A DNA stretch of 64,000 bases from Ceratorhiza oryzae-sativae (lineage: Eukaryota; Basidiomycota; Agaricomycetes; Cantharellales; Ceratobasidiaceae), in NCBI GenBank assembly GCA_030998015.1, contig JARWMV010000037.1, positions 84,021 to 148,020 of the forward strand, read 5' to 3'. Below, in pieces: positions 1-12,734 of the stretch (its first letter is position 1; each line of letters begins with the position of its first letter). A program made the position numbers and the translations under genes. A model generated the notes under the pieces. It saw only the letters and a list, made by a program, of their open reading frames with translations. It ran no database searches and was not told the origin of the DNA.

Positions 1-445
1 GAAGGACCGGCCCGGATAATCAAGGCGAGCATTGATTGAGCTAATAGGTATGTCGGAGAGGATGAGCTAAAAATTGGTTATCCCACCGCGCCTCAATGTT
101 GGACGAGGTCGAGAGGGCGACCGTGCCACTACAATGAGCAAGAGGACGCTCAGGGAGAGATTCCCCCGAACTAGATGCATACACCCGATAATATATATAT
201 ACATCTGGGGCACGTGATAATACCCCTATCGGGGGCTCCGCCGCCCATCACTCAACGGCTTTATCAAAAATAGGATTAGCAGAGCCAAGCGGGCTATCCA
301 GTTCTCTGCATACAGATTAACAAGAAAGCGCTCTAGCCTATCTTCGGTCACGTAACTTAGCCGAACAGTTCCGCACTACAATCAAGCTAAGCGCAAATAT
401 TGCTCTAGATAATCGCTGATCGAAGACAAAAATATTTGCCATAGA
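1..445. other. No gene recognised
   Basis: No convincing coding exon seen. It contains an AT-rich run near 190-205 and a CACGTGA motif near 212. It may hold decayed upstream parts of the remnant at 446-698. Confidence 0.4.
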
Positions 446-698
446 ATGTCGCATATATCCATATATCTCATTATTTGGTTGGGAGTTCTACTCAGAGGTA
501 AGCTTCCCTTGAAGTATTATCCCCGTCACGGGCTATTACAACGTAAATCGTAGGCCGATATGAGCACCTAGAAGAGCTGAAACGACGAGGCAGAAACGTC
601 CACTCCGTTACAACACTCCTAGCCAACAACATCGGGCTTTTTCAGAGGCCGAGCGCGCACATAAAGAGTTTTTCGAGAGACATTTCATCGTGCAGTGA
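446..698 (+). pseudogene. Remnant of the C-terminal end of a membrane-protein gene
   Basis: This stretch matches the last two exons of the gene at 2217-6035. An exon-like piece from ATG 446 contains WLGVLL, as in the last membrane segment of the downstream gene. A following piece reads GRYEHLEELKRRGRNV and, after a frame change, EAERAHKEFFERHF before TGA 696-698. The intact gene has GRHEHLEALKQRGKDV and ETERAHREFFERQY. The reading frame shifts between these two blocks, so it is probably a dead partial copy. I found no clear match to the N-terminal part upstream, but the first 445 bases were not aligned exhaustively. Confidence 0.65.
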
Positions 699-1322
699 TT
701 CTCTTATCCTCACTTGCAACCTTTATGGACATGATACATTAATTGGGACTTTGGAATTGGAAAAAGCTAAAGGGCCGTCACAGATTTTTCTTTTCAACAT
801 ATTACTGGGACATTTCCACTTCGAAACACTCTTTAATTGTTCGATTCATTCTGATAACTCTGTATACCCACGATGTATCATTTTTTAGGAGCAGGTGGGT
901 GGGCCCCTTTGACATCATGGTTGTAATTTAATTCTTGTATTCATAGCCAAAAATCGGACAGCTGTTATGGAGCTGATCGTGATCCTGTCTTGGCCGTGGG
1001 CCTTGGTGCCGACTGTGAATTTTTGTATCACAGTTGGGCCCCTTTTTTGATATAGGCAACCTGATTCTGCTCCACTTTTAAAAAATAGGAGATCGCGATG
1101 CGATAGAGATCCGTTCTCCTTGTATCACACTCCTAGATAACAAATGCGTGCATTCCGTTAGTTTAGCGGAGATACTTTGTAATTATGGAGATATCCATTT
1201 AGGCTTAAAGGTGCCATATTTTCAATTAAAGTCTCTACCCAGGGCGCCCAAGACTCTGAATGTGCAGAAACATTGTGAATGGCTTCGCAAACAAAACTTG
1301 CCGAGCTCGTATCGGTCACCTG

Positions 1323-1938
1323 TCCCACGTGGAAATTGCACCCCGTTCACGACAGGTTCAGAGCACGCACAGCCGAGTGGCAAGGACACGAGGTTCAGGT
1401 TTGACTCATCCAAGTCATCCTCGGTCACTGGTTCTCCGACGCTTACAGCCTCAAACACCATTCATACAGGCTAGGCAACATCCCTGGCCCCTAGTGTTCC
1501 TGCGACGACACCACCCTTCAGACAATAATCAAGCATGTGCTCTGGGATTATTATTATTTTTTGCATAGATATTTAAGGACCTAGAAAGTGCTCCGGGAGT
1601 GGCCCCTTTACTCAGAGTCACGCTGGCTACTTTGCAAAGGCGCCTCCTCGTTGGAGATGGCAAAACCCTTTGGCACGATGAAGGGCTCTGATCGATTTCC
1701 TCAAGGATTCTGGCGCTTTCCGCTTCCCTCACGATCGCTCTGATGTGTAGTTTTGTTATGTTTCTCGTTCTGACCTCGTGGCCATGGTCTGCCTTAAGTA
1801 CGTCTTTTGGCCATTTGACCTCTGTCCCCCCTTCCGCCCGCTTGTGTTCTGCTTTACTCGTTCGTCCTTTTTTGTTGTGTCAGACTGGTTCGACCTTTGT
1901 GTTCGTGTAGGTCTTTAAATATCTAGCAAAAAAAAAAG
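1323..1938 (+). mobile_element. 5'-truncated LINE (Tad-like) 3' end with poly-A tail
   Basis: About 616 bp covering the end of a LINE ORF2 and its 3' UTR. The sequence from about 1325 to 1560 aligns, in reverse complement, with 22,090-22,275, and the stretch encoding the MAK.F..MKG motif aligns with 21,430-21,520. The tail ends in TAAATATCTAGC plus about ten A residues. A 14-bp repeat GTATCGGTCACCTG lies immediately before (1309-1322) and after (1939-1952), as expected for a target-site duplication. ORF2 is frameshifted, so the copy is dead. It is far richer in CpG than its relatives at 21-23 kb. Confidence 0.7.
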
Positions 1939-1952
1939 GTATCGGTCACCTG

Positions 1953-2063
1953 AGCCCTCCTTTTTCACTCATCTGCTCGCACTTTCCTCTTTCTCTCTCC
2001 TCCGAGCGGTTTGACCTAGTGTTCATGTAGCTCGTTATATATGAATAATAATAATAATAAAAA
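1953..2063 (+). mobile_element. Very short LINE 3' end with (AAT)n tail
   Basis: About 111 bp containing GTTTGACCTAGTGTTCATG, the 3'-UTR signature shared with 1895-1920 and, inverted, with 21,195-21,230. It ends in (AAT)5 AAAA. It lies between copies two and three of GTATCGGTCACCTGA (1939-1953 and 2064-2078), so it looks like a second, severely truncated insertion into the same target. Confidence 0.6.
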
Positions 2064-2216
2064 GTATCGGTCACCTGACCTTACGAGTTGCTTGATAGTA
2101 TACCCCACCACCCGATTTGAATAGGTTAGGCTAGACTGCGGAATTTTGTGAGAACTACAGGCCACTCCGCCACTGTATCCTGACTCAACAAGCCATAGGA
2201 AATCACTGAAAGCAAT

Positions 2217-5200
2217 ATGAGCGCTGTATCTCAGGCGGAATTTCGACCCAACGGGTGGGCCTCGCTGCTCTTTCTCCCATTGGCTCTCTCCGCCCGAACC
2301 GCCACAGGTAGATATCCACGCTCATCAATTCATCACAGATTGCCTGTGTCACCCGCAGCATTAGCTCTGGGTGCTGTTATTGGAGAATGATCTGGATGTG
2401 TAATTGACTGCGGCGATGCATTTTACTAGAACGGGTCATATGTGAAAGAGCGGGCATGGGGTTTGGGCAGTTATCTCTTGTCACCTTCTCGAACAACCAA
2501 AATTCCAGGATGCCAACTCTTCCGGTGTAACTCAAGAGCGGACCCGCGCTTGACTTTGACCCCTAAGGTATCTCTCGAAAATCGCACAGCCTCGTTCTGG
2601 TGGCGGAAGCGAGGTACTCGTTTCGGTTTGGGCACACGATTCGACCAATCACCTGTGAAGCGAATCATGTCTTCCTGTATATATCTTGTCCGTTCATGCT
2701 TGATGGAAATTCACCAGCCGGGTATTTTGGCATCTTCCTGGCTTGGCATACGGGAGGCAAGACGACTTCGAAACTACTGGGGCTCTCTTAGATTGATATC
2801 CTCGAACTCGCTTCCCTACTCATCTTCACGTCTTCGAAAGAATTGTTCGAAATGGCTTATAATACCGTCTACGAGATGTCACCAAAGCGACCCACCGCCG
2901 CAAAGGTGCCATTTCCGACTTCAGAACTTTCGACTATTCGCTCTCCCACACGAAGTCCTGATCCCCGTAGCCCCGGATACTTTCAATCCAATTCGTCATT
3001 AGACCTCCTAAGTCCTTACTCAGCCGCGGAGCACACCTCACATTGTGATCATACCCAGCGGAGGTTACCTGTTTCACACTCATCGATTTGGAGGCACTAT
3101 GGCTCATTCGAAGGGCTGATCCCAGGTGCGGCTGAAGCGGTGCGTTCGCGAGCTAAATGGGTGATGCCAGTCGATACATATCCTATTTCATTAGGCATCG
3201 CCTCTCCTCACCCCTCTTACGCCTGGACGGCAGCCTCCAGCCCGCTTACCGACAGTTCCTATCCCTCGAACACTGTTGAACAGCCCATGGTCAATTGAAG
3301 GCACGGGGATTATGTCCAATTTTGAACCCATCCCAATCAAGCCGCTAATTGTGCACACTTTGCTTTGGTGAGTTTAAGCATATCTCAACGTTGGTACGGA
3401 ATTCAACTAAAAATAACGATTCCAAGTTTGGTTGCTTTTCCTTTCGTTTATATTCTATCTTATATCGGCTCTGGCAAAAGTCTTTTCTGGAGCAGAGCAA
3501 TTGTTGGGGCTGTGTCTAGTATTGTAGGACTGACCTTGGGTTATAACCTTGTTCAGCTCTCTCGAAGAGGAATAGAAGCTGTTGGTACGCATCCCTACTA
3601 TTAAATCACGTCCATTAGAAACTCAATTTGAATCAGTCTGGGCTACAATCATACACGAGTCGACGCATTCAGACGGCGGAGTTACTCTAGGACAACTGGA
3701 TAGCTATATTATTGATCCGAGCAGTCCCATGCGCGCCATTTGTTTGCTGCTTCGTCGAGCCCTCCTTCATACAGGGGCCAAAAGAAACATTCGCAGAAGA
3801 TACGAGTATGTTATCAAAAATGCTCTTCCAAGCATCGGCTAACTATTTGACAGCCGTACTCCGTGGACATTCTTCATCATAATTTTCCTTATTGTCGCAG
3901 TTGTGTCTGCTTGTTTGATGTTCCTTTTTGCCCGAATCATCGGTATATCCACACAACAAGAGGCAAGCCATTTCTGCACGCGTGCCTGTATGTCGCTGAC
4001 CTTGAGAGTAGCGACAATTGCAGAAGTACACTGAAACTACCGTCTTTGGCGATCTTTCCCCAACGGACACCGAGCGGGCGGCTGCACTCCTTGGACAGGT
4101 CTATAACGTACGTTTCTTACGGCTGTGTGAACAACGTAGGGTACATACTAAAGCCATCCTAGAATTACAACTTGACTTGGTCGCTGATCCCCTTAGCCTC
4201 TGGAGGGGTCATACCAATCGGCCGGTCGTTTACCGAAAACCGCTTAAAGCTGGACCGTAACGCCGCGAATAACGTCACCGACACAGTCTATTTCGCGGAA
4301 ACATATCCAGCCCAACTTACTGAAAACGGGCTCGGCTTCGGTACATTTGCCAACCAACACAAGGCCGTGCTATCGGAGGTCCGGTCGCCAGTTACTGAGT
4401 CGCGTGGCCATACATTGAGGTGGCCTCGATGGGGTATTCGAGCCGGGTGTATGGTCCTCGATGAGCTTGATAAATATCTGTAAGAAGCTCTTTAGATGGA
4501 ATCAAATCTTTACTAACGGCATCTTCCTTCAGCGTGCCGTTTTCTCCGATGAATAACATGACCTACTTATTTGTACCCAAAACGGCGATGTACTCGCTTT
4601 TCGCCTCTATGGATATCCGTTATCCGGGCCTACCTCCTGTTAATTTCACGTCAGTTATGATGCCGGGAGATTCTCCTCCTTCAAACATAGTTCAGGCCGA
4701 CACTGCCGTTGCAGGTGAGATTTTCGCTCAAGACGTGTAAAAGCGACCGCATAACACGATATCAGCCAGGTGGTGGCCAAATGGAGTCGCGCACTCGTTC
4801 AAGTCGGTTCCGGTCTCCGATGGCTCAGATGGGAGCGGCTGGATCCAAGTTGATATTGTGCTCGTACGGCTACACCAGTCATACGCCCCAAATGGCAGGT
4901 TCAGTGTGTATGCGCATCCGGATCCCGATAGTGCATCCTCGGCAGTAGGATATGACGCGGCGATCTGTGTAGAAGAGTTCAAGTCTTACATGGTCGATGC
5001 GTATAACAACGTGGGTAGCACCTCCTCGAAGTGATAAATTCTAACTATATGTACGGCATAGACTGCCAGCACGCCGACTACAATGGGTCTTGTTCATCGC
5101 GGCTTGGATTTTGACGAACCAGTATATGCGTCACAGCCAACCATGAGCCAAAATGGCGTTCAGTGGGGAGTTGACTCGAAGGGAAAAGCTCCAGCCTTTC

Positions 5201-6035
5201 GGGTCGCATACATCAATTCTCGCAACGTAATGCTGAAGGATAATGGACGTGACTTTTACTATGTTCCGAATCCCACAGTAAGTGCAACCACTATGTGAAC
5301 TGTCCCATGAATTGAGTAAGAATCGCATCACCAGTTGATTTCATTCACAAATGGGTCAGGTGCCTACGAGTACACAAAGCTGGACCCCTTGCGCACTGCG
5401 GCTGCAATCGCCCGGGCTGATTCGCAAAATCTTGTGCGTTTATTGAATGAGAACACTGCTTTATACTGATTGTGCTACTTGTTAGTTGCCTTATCTGGCT
5501 GGAAGTCAACCGGTGGTCGCTCGACGTTATCCCGATAACGTAACTATATATTCCAAGTCATCTTTAACCCATGAAAGCTTACCAAGACATTAGACAGTGG
5601 CATACGTTAAAGTATCCAAGTTATGGCTAGGTGTACTTCTCTTCAGTACGCTTTTTTTGTTCCCCTGACTAGGAAAATTGCTTAATATTCGATGGTAGAT
5701 ATGCTAGTTCTGGGTTATGTAGTTACCATATTTGTGCCAAGGTTGCCTCTCGGGTTACCAAGGCGAGACTTTGGTGTGTTCTCGTGGCTAGCGGCAATCG
5801 ATGGTGAGTTGTGCCGTAGCCACTTGGTTGAGTACGTCTCTGATTAAACTCGATAGGTGATGCAATTGTCGGCATACCAAGTGGTATTGGCAGACACGAA
5901 CACCTCGAAGCACTCAAACAACGAGGAAAAGATGTCAAAGTGCGCTACGCCGCCCCCGACGAGAGATACTGGACGCTTTCGGAGACAGAGAGAGCCCATA
6001 GGGAATTTTTTGAACGGCAATATACTATTGCTTAA
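2217..6035 (+). CDS. Multi-exon membrane protein of unknown function
   Basis: I do not recognise a characterised family. The model begins at ATG 2217 with a hydrophobic segment (SLLFLPLALSA) that could be a signal peptide or anchor. Later exons encode membrane segments near 3,430-3,570 (PSLVAFPFVYILSYIG and a second helix), a helix near 3,870-3,930 (FFIIIFLIVAVVSACLMFLF), a long soluble region from about 4,020 to 5,520, and a final helix near 5,620-5,740 (WLGVLLF, then MLVLGYVVTIFV). The last exon ends with GIPSGIGRHEHLEALKQRG and a charged tail; the stop is TAA 6033-6035. Clear introns include 5284-5334 and one at about 5,812-5,855. The N-terminal exons (2,300-3,300) are poorly resolved and could belong to a separate or broken gene. 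A C-terminal remnant lies at 446-698. Confidence 0.6.
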
Positions 6036-6370
6036 ATAAATTCGCTGTTATGACTCGATGGGGTGATTCACCTTTTGCCGCGGGGGGGTTAAATCGCTCC
6101 GACGTGTGAATCGGAGACTGATGATTCCGCACTGCCAGTCCGAAGCTTTGCGCACCCGTTAAACGAGGGTGATTATTGATCCAGAAGGTGTAAGTAAGAG
6201 TGAATTGACAATTGATTATTCAAAAAGGTACTTCGGCCGTACTAGGCCTTGCACCAACTACTATTACAACCTCCTTGAGGCAGATCGAACAACAGTGCTG
6301 GAATCGTAATGTACATCAAACCCAACTAAAATTACATAAATGTAAGTCAACAATAAAGGGGGATGCATAG

Positions 6371-6794
6371 TTACCGGAGAGTGCGTGCCGAATGACTCCC
6401 AGTCTGTCGTTCGCCGGTAGGGCTGATATACTTTGAAAGTCCCTTAGCGTTGTGATAGCCCGTTGGAAATAATGTTAGACACAGGCGTTGAAAGCGTGGG
6501 GACGGGAGACTCACTCTTTGATCCATCCGGACCGCTGTAGTAAAAGCTTCCGTCTGTGTTGCTAGATGTTGAGATAACATTAGTATTGGCACTCGAGCCC
6601 GAGATAATTTGTAGCATACATACCTGTAGTGGTAGGCGTACCGGTTAAATGCGGAGCTGCCAAAGTCATGAGAGCAGTAGTGATTACCCTGTGGCAGAGT
6701 GTTGAGCGTCAAATCGAGACACACAGGCCGACATACATACCTGCGAGTTAACGCCAGAAAAGCGATAATGAGGGAATCCCTCGTTGCATGCCAT
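6371..6794 (-). CDS. Small Tyr/Gly/Ser-rich protein, tandem copy 1
   Basis: Function unknown. A first exon from ATG 6794 encodes MACNEGFPHYRFSGVNSQ; further exons encode GNHYCSHDFGSSAFNRYAYHY, SNTDGSFYYSGPDGS and a tail ending at TAA 6371-6373. The order of motifs (NSQ at the end of exon 1, NHYCS.D.GSSA, S[NT].[DG]S.YYS.PDGS) is shared with the genes at 7644-8051 and 8485-8906. This copy's tail differs most from copy 3. No signal peptide or membrane segment is seen. Tandem duplication is the likely origin. Confidence 0.5.
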
Positions 6795-7643
6795 GCTGTG
6801 ATGTGCAAACTAGAAAGGGTGACTTGAGCAGCTTAGGTTGATCAAACGGATATTGCTTATCTGCTCCTCGTAAGGGCGGGGGTGGGTACCGGATTAGCGT
6901 TAAAGAGGGGATGTGTGGAAATCGTGGAGAACACGGCCATTTATGCACTCAGGCTGTGGCTGATGATATGCGTGCCAGATCCGCGAATCCGCGAGTCACA
7001 GATTGCAAGGCTTGTCATTGGTCGGTTGGCTGAAGTTGCATGGCGAGAATCTGCCAGTCCAGAACGCGATTTGCCCATGCCGATGTTTCTTCGGATTAAG
7101 CCATGTGACACTTCCTTCAACTGCCTTGTTGGGCTGGATGTTTATTGATACAATTGCCCGGGCGGATATGTGAGGAGTTTTCTCATAGGCGGCCGGACGC
7201 CAACATACTACGTAAAGTCGGCTCGGTATATATAATGCACAAATAGGGCGTTCGCACATCCAAATTTAAGTGCTCAAGCCGACTCGGAACCTCGAGATGA
7301 CTCATTATGCCATATCACATCAGCACTGCTTGGTATTGTACAGTACCATTTCAGGTCAAATGAACATTGGACGAGGTCTTTCAACCAATAGCATTTAGAC
7401 TACCCCGATCGAGGCCGCCTCATCTTTGTTTAGAGGACCCTGCGTGTCGGGTTCGATTGACAGAGACCAACGGATTGCCTGCATGTGGGTGGTATTTATT
7501 AACCGACATACTGAATGACTTGCTCTACGATCCCAAGAATCAACTCCAGCCTGATCCGAAACATCCTCCCAAGTCGATTTAAATCATGGTACAAAACAAA
7601 AATCGATCAGCAAGATGCAAAAAATGGCTACGACGTAACCACG

Positions 7644-8051
7644 CTATCTGCGATGGCCATTGCTCTCGGTCCGACCTGCACCGCCCGGACTCGGATATTT
7701 GGCAAAATCTTGTAATCGGTTGAAGTCGGATGGATCAGTACGGGCAATGGGGAGAATGCAAGTAAATGTATACATTGAGCCGTTTGCATTGTTGTCGTAG
7801 TAACTTTCGTTGGAATTGCTTCAAAAAGATATGATATCAGCATCCACGCCACGAAAAGATCAGTAGATTGCGGCCACATACCTGTAGCGGTATGGATTCT
7901 GGTTCGGGGCTGAGCTACCATGGTCACGAGAGCAACAATGATTGCGTTACAACCTGTCTCCTGGGCCTACGTTGTCTCAACTTACATCGGACCAAGTCGC
8001 CTGCGAGTTTGTAGGGTGATTTCGGCAAGTATATCCTGTTCCAGACGACAT
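7644..8051 (-). CDS. Small Tyr/Gly/Ser-rich protein, tandem copy 2 (possibly decayed)
   Basis: Starts at ATG 8051 with MSSGTGYTCRNHPTNSQ, parallel to copy 3. Later segments read NHCCSRDHGSSAPNQNPYRY, SNSNESYYDNNANGS and a tail YPSPGGAGRTESNGHRR ending at TAG 7644-7646. Exon order matches copy 3, but conserved Tyr residues are replaced and a splice-proximal region reads in a shifted frame, so the gene may be degenerating. Unknown function; cytosolic or nuclear location is only a guess because no targeting signal is visible. Confidence 0.45.
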
Positions 8052-8484
8052 CACAAGGGCGAGGAGACATATGTAAAACGTCATGAAATCCCGGATAGGA
8101 TGCTCATACCCGATTGACGTCGAGAGGCCGACCGGGAGCGGTTTATACCTGCCTAGAGGGGTATTTTCTTTTCCTTTTTCATTTTGGATGGAGAAATATG
8201 GATGGCTTTCATTATTTCAGGGCGACCTGTTTAAAAACCGCCTTCCTTTGAACATCAGTCGACACTACCTTTTCCTGAACACACTTGGAACACGTGCACC
8301 GGTGGTTTGACCATGGCGAACAAGACCAAAGTGACCCACCTTGACACTAGCCTTGACGTTGGCAGCGATCGCTCCGACCGCAACGCTTGGCGTGTTTGTG
8401 CATTTCGGCTTGGCTTATAGACCGGGCCGAACAGAGTCTCAAACGATGCTTCATTGATTCCGACAAGTACATATCACATCAATA

Positions 8485-8906
8485 TCACTTGGACGAACGA
8501 CTGCCGTTGCTCTCGGTCCATCCTCCGCCGCTCGGGCTAGTGTAACTCGCAGACCCGCTTCCGCTGTTGTAATCTAGTCAAGATCGATGAGTATGAATAG
8601 ACGAGGAGAAAAAAAAACAAGATCAGATTCATACAGCTGGATCCATCGGGGTTACTGTAGTAATAGCTCCCGTTGGAGTTGCTGCACGCAGGTTGCCTGG
8701 TCAGCTACCAAGATCGCAGCGAGCGCATGAAGCAACGTACCCGTAGTGGTAAGAGTTTTGGTTGGGGGCGGAGCTACCATAATCGCGCGAGCAGTAATGA
8801 TTTCCCTATAAACCGATTCTCAGTAAACGGACGCGATTCGATTGCGCATATATACCTGCGAGTTTGTACCAGACCCGTTGTACGAGTATCCCTTTCCAGA
8901 TGACAT
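8485..8906 (-). CDS. Small Tyr/Gly/Ser-rich protein, tandem copy 3
   Basis: The best-preserved copy. ATG 8906 begins MSSGKGYSYNGSGTNSQ, followed after an intron by GNHYCSRDYGSSAPNQNSYHY, then NSNGSYYYSNPDGSS, then YYNSGSGSASYTSPSGGGW and a short tail ending at TGA 8485-8487. The protein is about 90-100 residues, built of short repeats around aromatic Tyr in a Ser/Gly/Asn background, a low-complexity composition. All three tandem copies are on the minus strand with similar spacing. Function not known to me. Confidence 0.55.
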
Positions 8907-9212
8907 GTTTGAAGGCTTATGAGCGATAAGAACAAGAGGATAGATACAGTCAGGAGGACTTGCGTACTTGATACGATAGTGAGATGGTGTGGTGGATGGG
9001 GTCAAGAGTTGGATCAGTCCTTGCGAGTCTTTATACCATTTTAGTCAACTGGTTTTCCCCTTCTATCTATAATCAGGGTCCAGTCATTCCCATCAAGACT
9101 GGCAGGATGAATCGCAACTTTTACGACGCACAAAGCTTCCCAAAAGAATGAAATGGATTGAAAAATGATGGACAATAGCAATGAAATAAAATAAAATAGC
9201 TCGATTACTCCA

Positions 9213-10298
9213 TCAAACCTTTTCGCGGTGCGTTTCCTGCATGGGCATTTCGTCACTCGCTCCGTCGCGAGGTCCATACTTTTCCAGCTCGCTCCGTCTC
9301 CAGATGCGGTTGCGGACCCAGGTAATACACCAGACAATGGCGAATATGACGACCGCCGCTGCTGCAATTCCAACGATGTAGGCAGCAAGCATCGGGCCTT
9401 GCTTCTTAGGGTCGAGGAACGAATAGGCTGCACGAGTTTGAAATGAGCTCATGTATCATTCAGACCCTAACCGAGCACGTACTGTAGAATCCTTGGGTCG
9501 CATGGGTAATATATGCGACACCAACATATCCTCCCAACAGGAGGATCAGGAACGGAACATGGGTCCACGGCATCGGTCCGACGCGAGTGAACAAGACCTC
9601 GAACAATGCAAATACCGAGTTCATTGCGTGGACGGTGATGTTATTCCAAGCTGTTGGAAATGGAATCAGGATCGGCAGCTGCGGGTCTCCAAGATCGTCG
9701 CTTACTCGAGTAACGTGATTGGAATGTGGAGGAAGATGCCAATAGCACCCAGTAAACGACTGTGACGATAAAGGCTTGTCCAAAGAGTCAGCACCGTGTT
9801 CATCGGCTGGAAAGGCAGACTTACGAAAAGTGGTGACCGTAGACCACAAGAGCAGATGCAAGAACTGCAGGAATCGGGGCCACCGTTGCAAGGGGTATTC
9901 GTATCGGGCGCCAGAGTGGGTATGAAAGCGGCGGATATGTCGAGCATAAGCAATGGTTTGCACCGAGGCAGCCCACATGTACGAGCAGAGGCCGATGTAG
10001 CAGAGGTTGGTAAAGTAGGAGAAGAAGCTGATGCAGACCCAAGGGTAAGCCAGCGTCAACAGGAAGAGCAGGGTGCTCACCTATCAATGGTGTCCGTCTC
10101 GACGCTCTGCCAGACAATGTTGACAACCAGGGCGGTCAAGGAGTAGACGGCGAGCGCTGTGCGGATCGCAGCAAGCGCTGTGGGCGACATGACATGGGAG
10201 GTGACAAGACTGCATGTTGGGTCGAATGGCGATTGGACGCCAAGCGAGGCGAAGATGCGCATGGCGGGGGTCGGCTGCAACGGCGTATACTCTGGCAT
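9213..10298 (-). CDS. Multi-pass membrane protein
   Basis: ATG 10298 opens MPEYTPLQPTPAMRIFASLG. The first exon has a hydrophobic helix (LAVYSLTALVVNIVWQS). The second exon gives FFSYFTNLCYIGLCSYMWAA and a charged loop rich in His/Arg/Tyr. Later exons supply VVYWVLLASSSTF, a conserved-looking block NTVFALFEVLFTRVGPMPW, FLILLLGGYVGVAYITHA, and a last helix AAAVVIFAIVWCITWV, followed by a charged tail (ELEKYGPRDG) ending in TGA 9213-9215. About six helices are predicted. A FAR-17a/AIG1-like fold is conceivable, but I cannot confirm that. A TCACGTGA octamer lies at 10,434-10,441, about 135 nt upstream of the start. Confidence 0.7.
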
Positions 10299-10433
10299 CC
10301 ACGGCGGTCACTCGACGGGCGGGCTCCAATGTCTCCTGCTTAAAGAGACATGGGGGGGGCACGGCGAGTCTGGACGAGGCAGAGCGCAGATTTTCCTCAC
10401 CGCCATCGAAACCACATGGCTCCCGACGTCTTG

Positions 10434-10441
10434 TCACGTGA
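10434..10441. promoter_or_regulatory. TCACGTGA palindrome (E-box) upstream of 10298(-) gene
   Basis: Perfect palindromic octamer of the bHLH/Cbf1-type E-box class. The same octamer occurs close to the start codons of RPA49 and TIM50 in this window. Confidence 0.4.
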
Positions 10442-10947
10442 TACCCCACATTCACCTGCCCCGCAAAAATAGCACGCGATTGCACCGGTGCCCGCATTTC
10501 GGACCGGCCGTGTTTTTCATGCCGCGCCATCCTTCAAACGGCCACTCTAAATATCAGTACACCAATAGCCTTGGTCCCAAGGTTCCCGAAATGTGGCTCC
10601 GATCAAGTGATTTAATCGGCACGGCTTGGAATCGCTTGCGACCAGCAGCCTCGACTAGATTGTCTCACATGTTTCAAATAAATCTAAAACGATGACCAGG
10701 GGAATTGGGTTCCGATACACAGAGAACACCAGACCATCGTTGAGGAATCCGCACCCCACATTTTCTTCATGCATATGCAGGCCTTTAATCCCCCACAAGG
10801 CTCAAAGCCATCGGCCTACCCATAATTCCATCAAATTTTGGAACCAATTATGCCTCTGCTATTGCTCCTGTTCGATTGCCTCCACACCCAGCATCAATCG
10901 GGGCTTTCCCCAGGTATGGACCATGCCCCGAGTTCTCTTGAAATGCG

Positions 10948-10955
10948 TATATAAA
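10948..10955 (+). promoter_or_regulatory. TATA box of the dioxygenase gene
   Basis: TATATAAA about 80 nt upstream of ATG 11036, in the right place for a core promoter. Confidence 0.5.
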
Positions 10956-11035
10956 GCACCGCCGAGCGTTTATTTGAATCGATCGTCCTTCGAAGCCCTC
11001 GAAGCAATTCACCACTACTTCCCAACTGGCCAAGC

Positions 11036-12425
11036 ATGCCCCGCGAATACAAATACTTGACCCGTACGTGCAAGCGCGGCAGGGAATAAACGATGTGGCT
11101 AAACACGTTGACATCAACCAAAATCAACAGCCGAACAGGTCGACTTTTTCATGAACCACGGCTATGTAGCCATAAAAAAGGCTCTCAAGGTACGCGGCAC
11201 TGCCCTCGTGTCTTTGTGCGATCTGAACCCGTTCGTACCTTTCAGGAAGAATGGATCGAGCGCGTGACGCGTGACGTATGGGTCCGTCTTGGCGTCGACC
11301 CGAATGACAAGTCGACCTGGAAAGCCGAGAGGGTTAATCAACCCTGGCATCGTCGTGCCTTGGCCAAGGACATCGCTCCCAATGCTTGGGGTGCCATATG
11401 CGAGATTGTCGGAGGCGAAGACAGAATTGCAGACACCTGCAAAGAGTGGAGGGATGGTGAATAATCTTGGTTAATCCTTGGACAACTTTGACGTCAGTTG
11501 CTAGGATTAATCACGAACCTAGGCTTGGACAAGTGGGAAACGGAAGACACCAATCCACGTGAACTTGACAACTGGTAGGTGATCCAGGGTTTCCCTCATC
11601 ATAACCGCTGACATCACGCCAGGCACTGCGACGGAGACTTCTTTCTTCACTTCCTGGACTCGCCAGAGCAGGGATTACTCATTATTCCACTCTACAGCGA
11701 TATCAAGGTTGGTTTCGGTCAGCTTCCCTCGTGCTTGGCTTACGCGTATAGCCTGCATAGCCACGGGGTGGCGGTACGTATATCGCCGAGGACAGCATAG
11801 GAGTCATCGCCCGCTGGTTGCGCGACCATCCCGAGGGCGTACTTCCGGGAGGAGGAGCGGACCAGGGCAAGTTTGATTTCATAGCACACATGAACGAATG
11901 CAACATTTTTACTGAAATGACCGGAGGTACGCACCATCATCACCTTTGGCGAGTCGAATCGGTGGTTCATATTCCCACCTCGCAGAACGCGGGGACGTGA
12001 TTCTTCTGCACCCGCTTATGCTCCATTCCGCATCAAGGAATCATACGCGATCCGTACGCTTGATAACCAATCCGCCCGTCTTGCTCAAGGAGCCCTTCAA
12101 CTTTAACCGAGAGGACTCTGCAGAATTTTCGTTGGTCGAGCTCAAGACACTCAAGGAGCTGGGAGTCGAAAAATACGACTTTGCTCCTGCAGTTCCAAGG
12201 CAGAGGATAGTACCGAAGCGATTGGACGCTCAAACAAAGCTCTTGGCTGAAGAACTCAAACGCAAGTCGATAGATTCGAGTTCATTTGGGCTTGTAACTG
12301 AGATATTACTAGGCATGAAAGCACACGCGGCCAAGACGGGGATCCCTGTCGATTCTGAGCATGCCAACGTAGAGCCGGACAAACTTCGAGAATCGCTGTC
12401 CCCACCGATGGTGAAGGCCGCTTGA
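11036..12425 (+). CDS. Phytanoyl-CoA dioxygenase (PhyH)-like Fe(II)/2-oxoglutarate oxygenase
   Basis: Model starts at ATG 11036 (MPREYKYLT), then a first intron, then EQVDFFMNHGYVAIKKAL, the typical N-terminal block of PhyH-family enzymes. The metal-binding HxD is HCD at 11,624-11,632 within HCDGDFFLHF. The distal His and 2-oxoglutarate-binding Arg lie in LMLHSASRNHTRSVR near 12,018-12,060. Several short introns separate the exons; the last exon (from about 11,970) ends at TGA 12423-12425 and adds a C-terminal extension of about 110 residues. The family hydroxylates varied small molecules; substrate cannot be assigned here. No targeting signal is evident. The facial-triad residues are present, so it looks active. 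Confidence 0.75.
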
Positions 12426-12734
12426 AGGAGTGTTATGTACTGTGGAGTAATTTTTTGTATCAAACGAGTTCAAATGAAATCACTAGTGCTATGCTGACCT
12501 GCATTACCTACGTTGAATCGTCTATACGCGTGCATCCCTGCAAATAGAAGCAACACTAAATTCATTTCCTTATTCAGCCATCACCCCAAAACGCGGTATT
12601 GGAAATTAATCATGAGCATGGCGAAGTCGTGTCCCACCTTATATCTATCGCAGCCTGCCAGCCATCAGTTCAATCGCAACCATCGCCAACCGCATACAAA
12701 ACCCTTTCCCCTACGATACCCGGCACCTCGTACC

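Larger units (their letters stand above)
1309..2078 (+). repeat. Three copies of GTATCGGTCACCTG flanking two LINE ends
   Basis: Copies at 1309-1322, 1939-1952 and 2064-2077. Copies two and three each directly follow an A-rich tail. The simplest reading is successive insertions that each duplicated the same roughly 14-bp target. Confidence 0.75.
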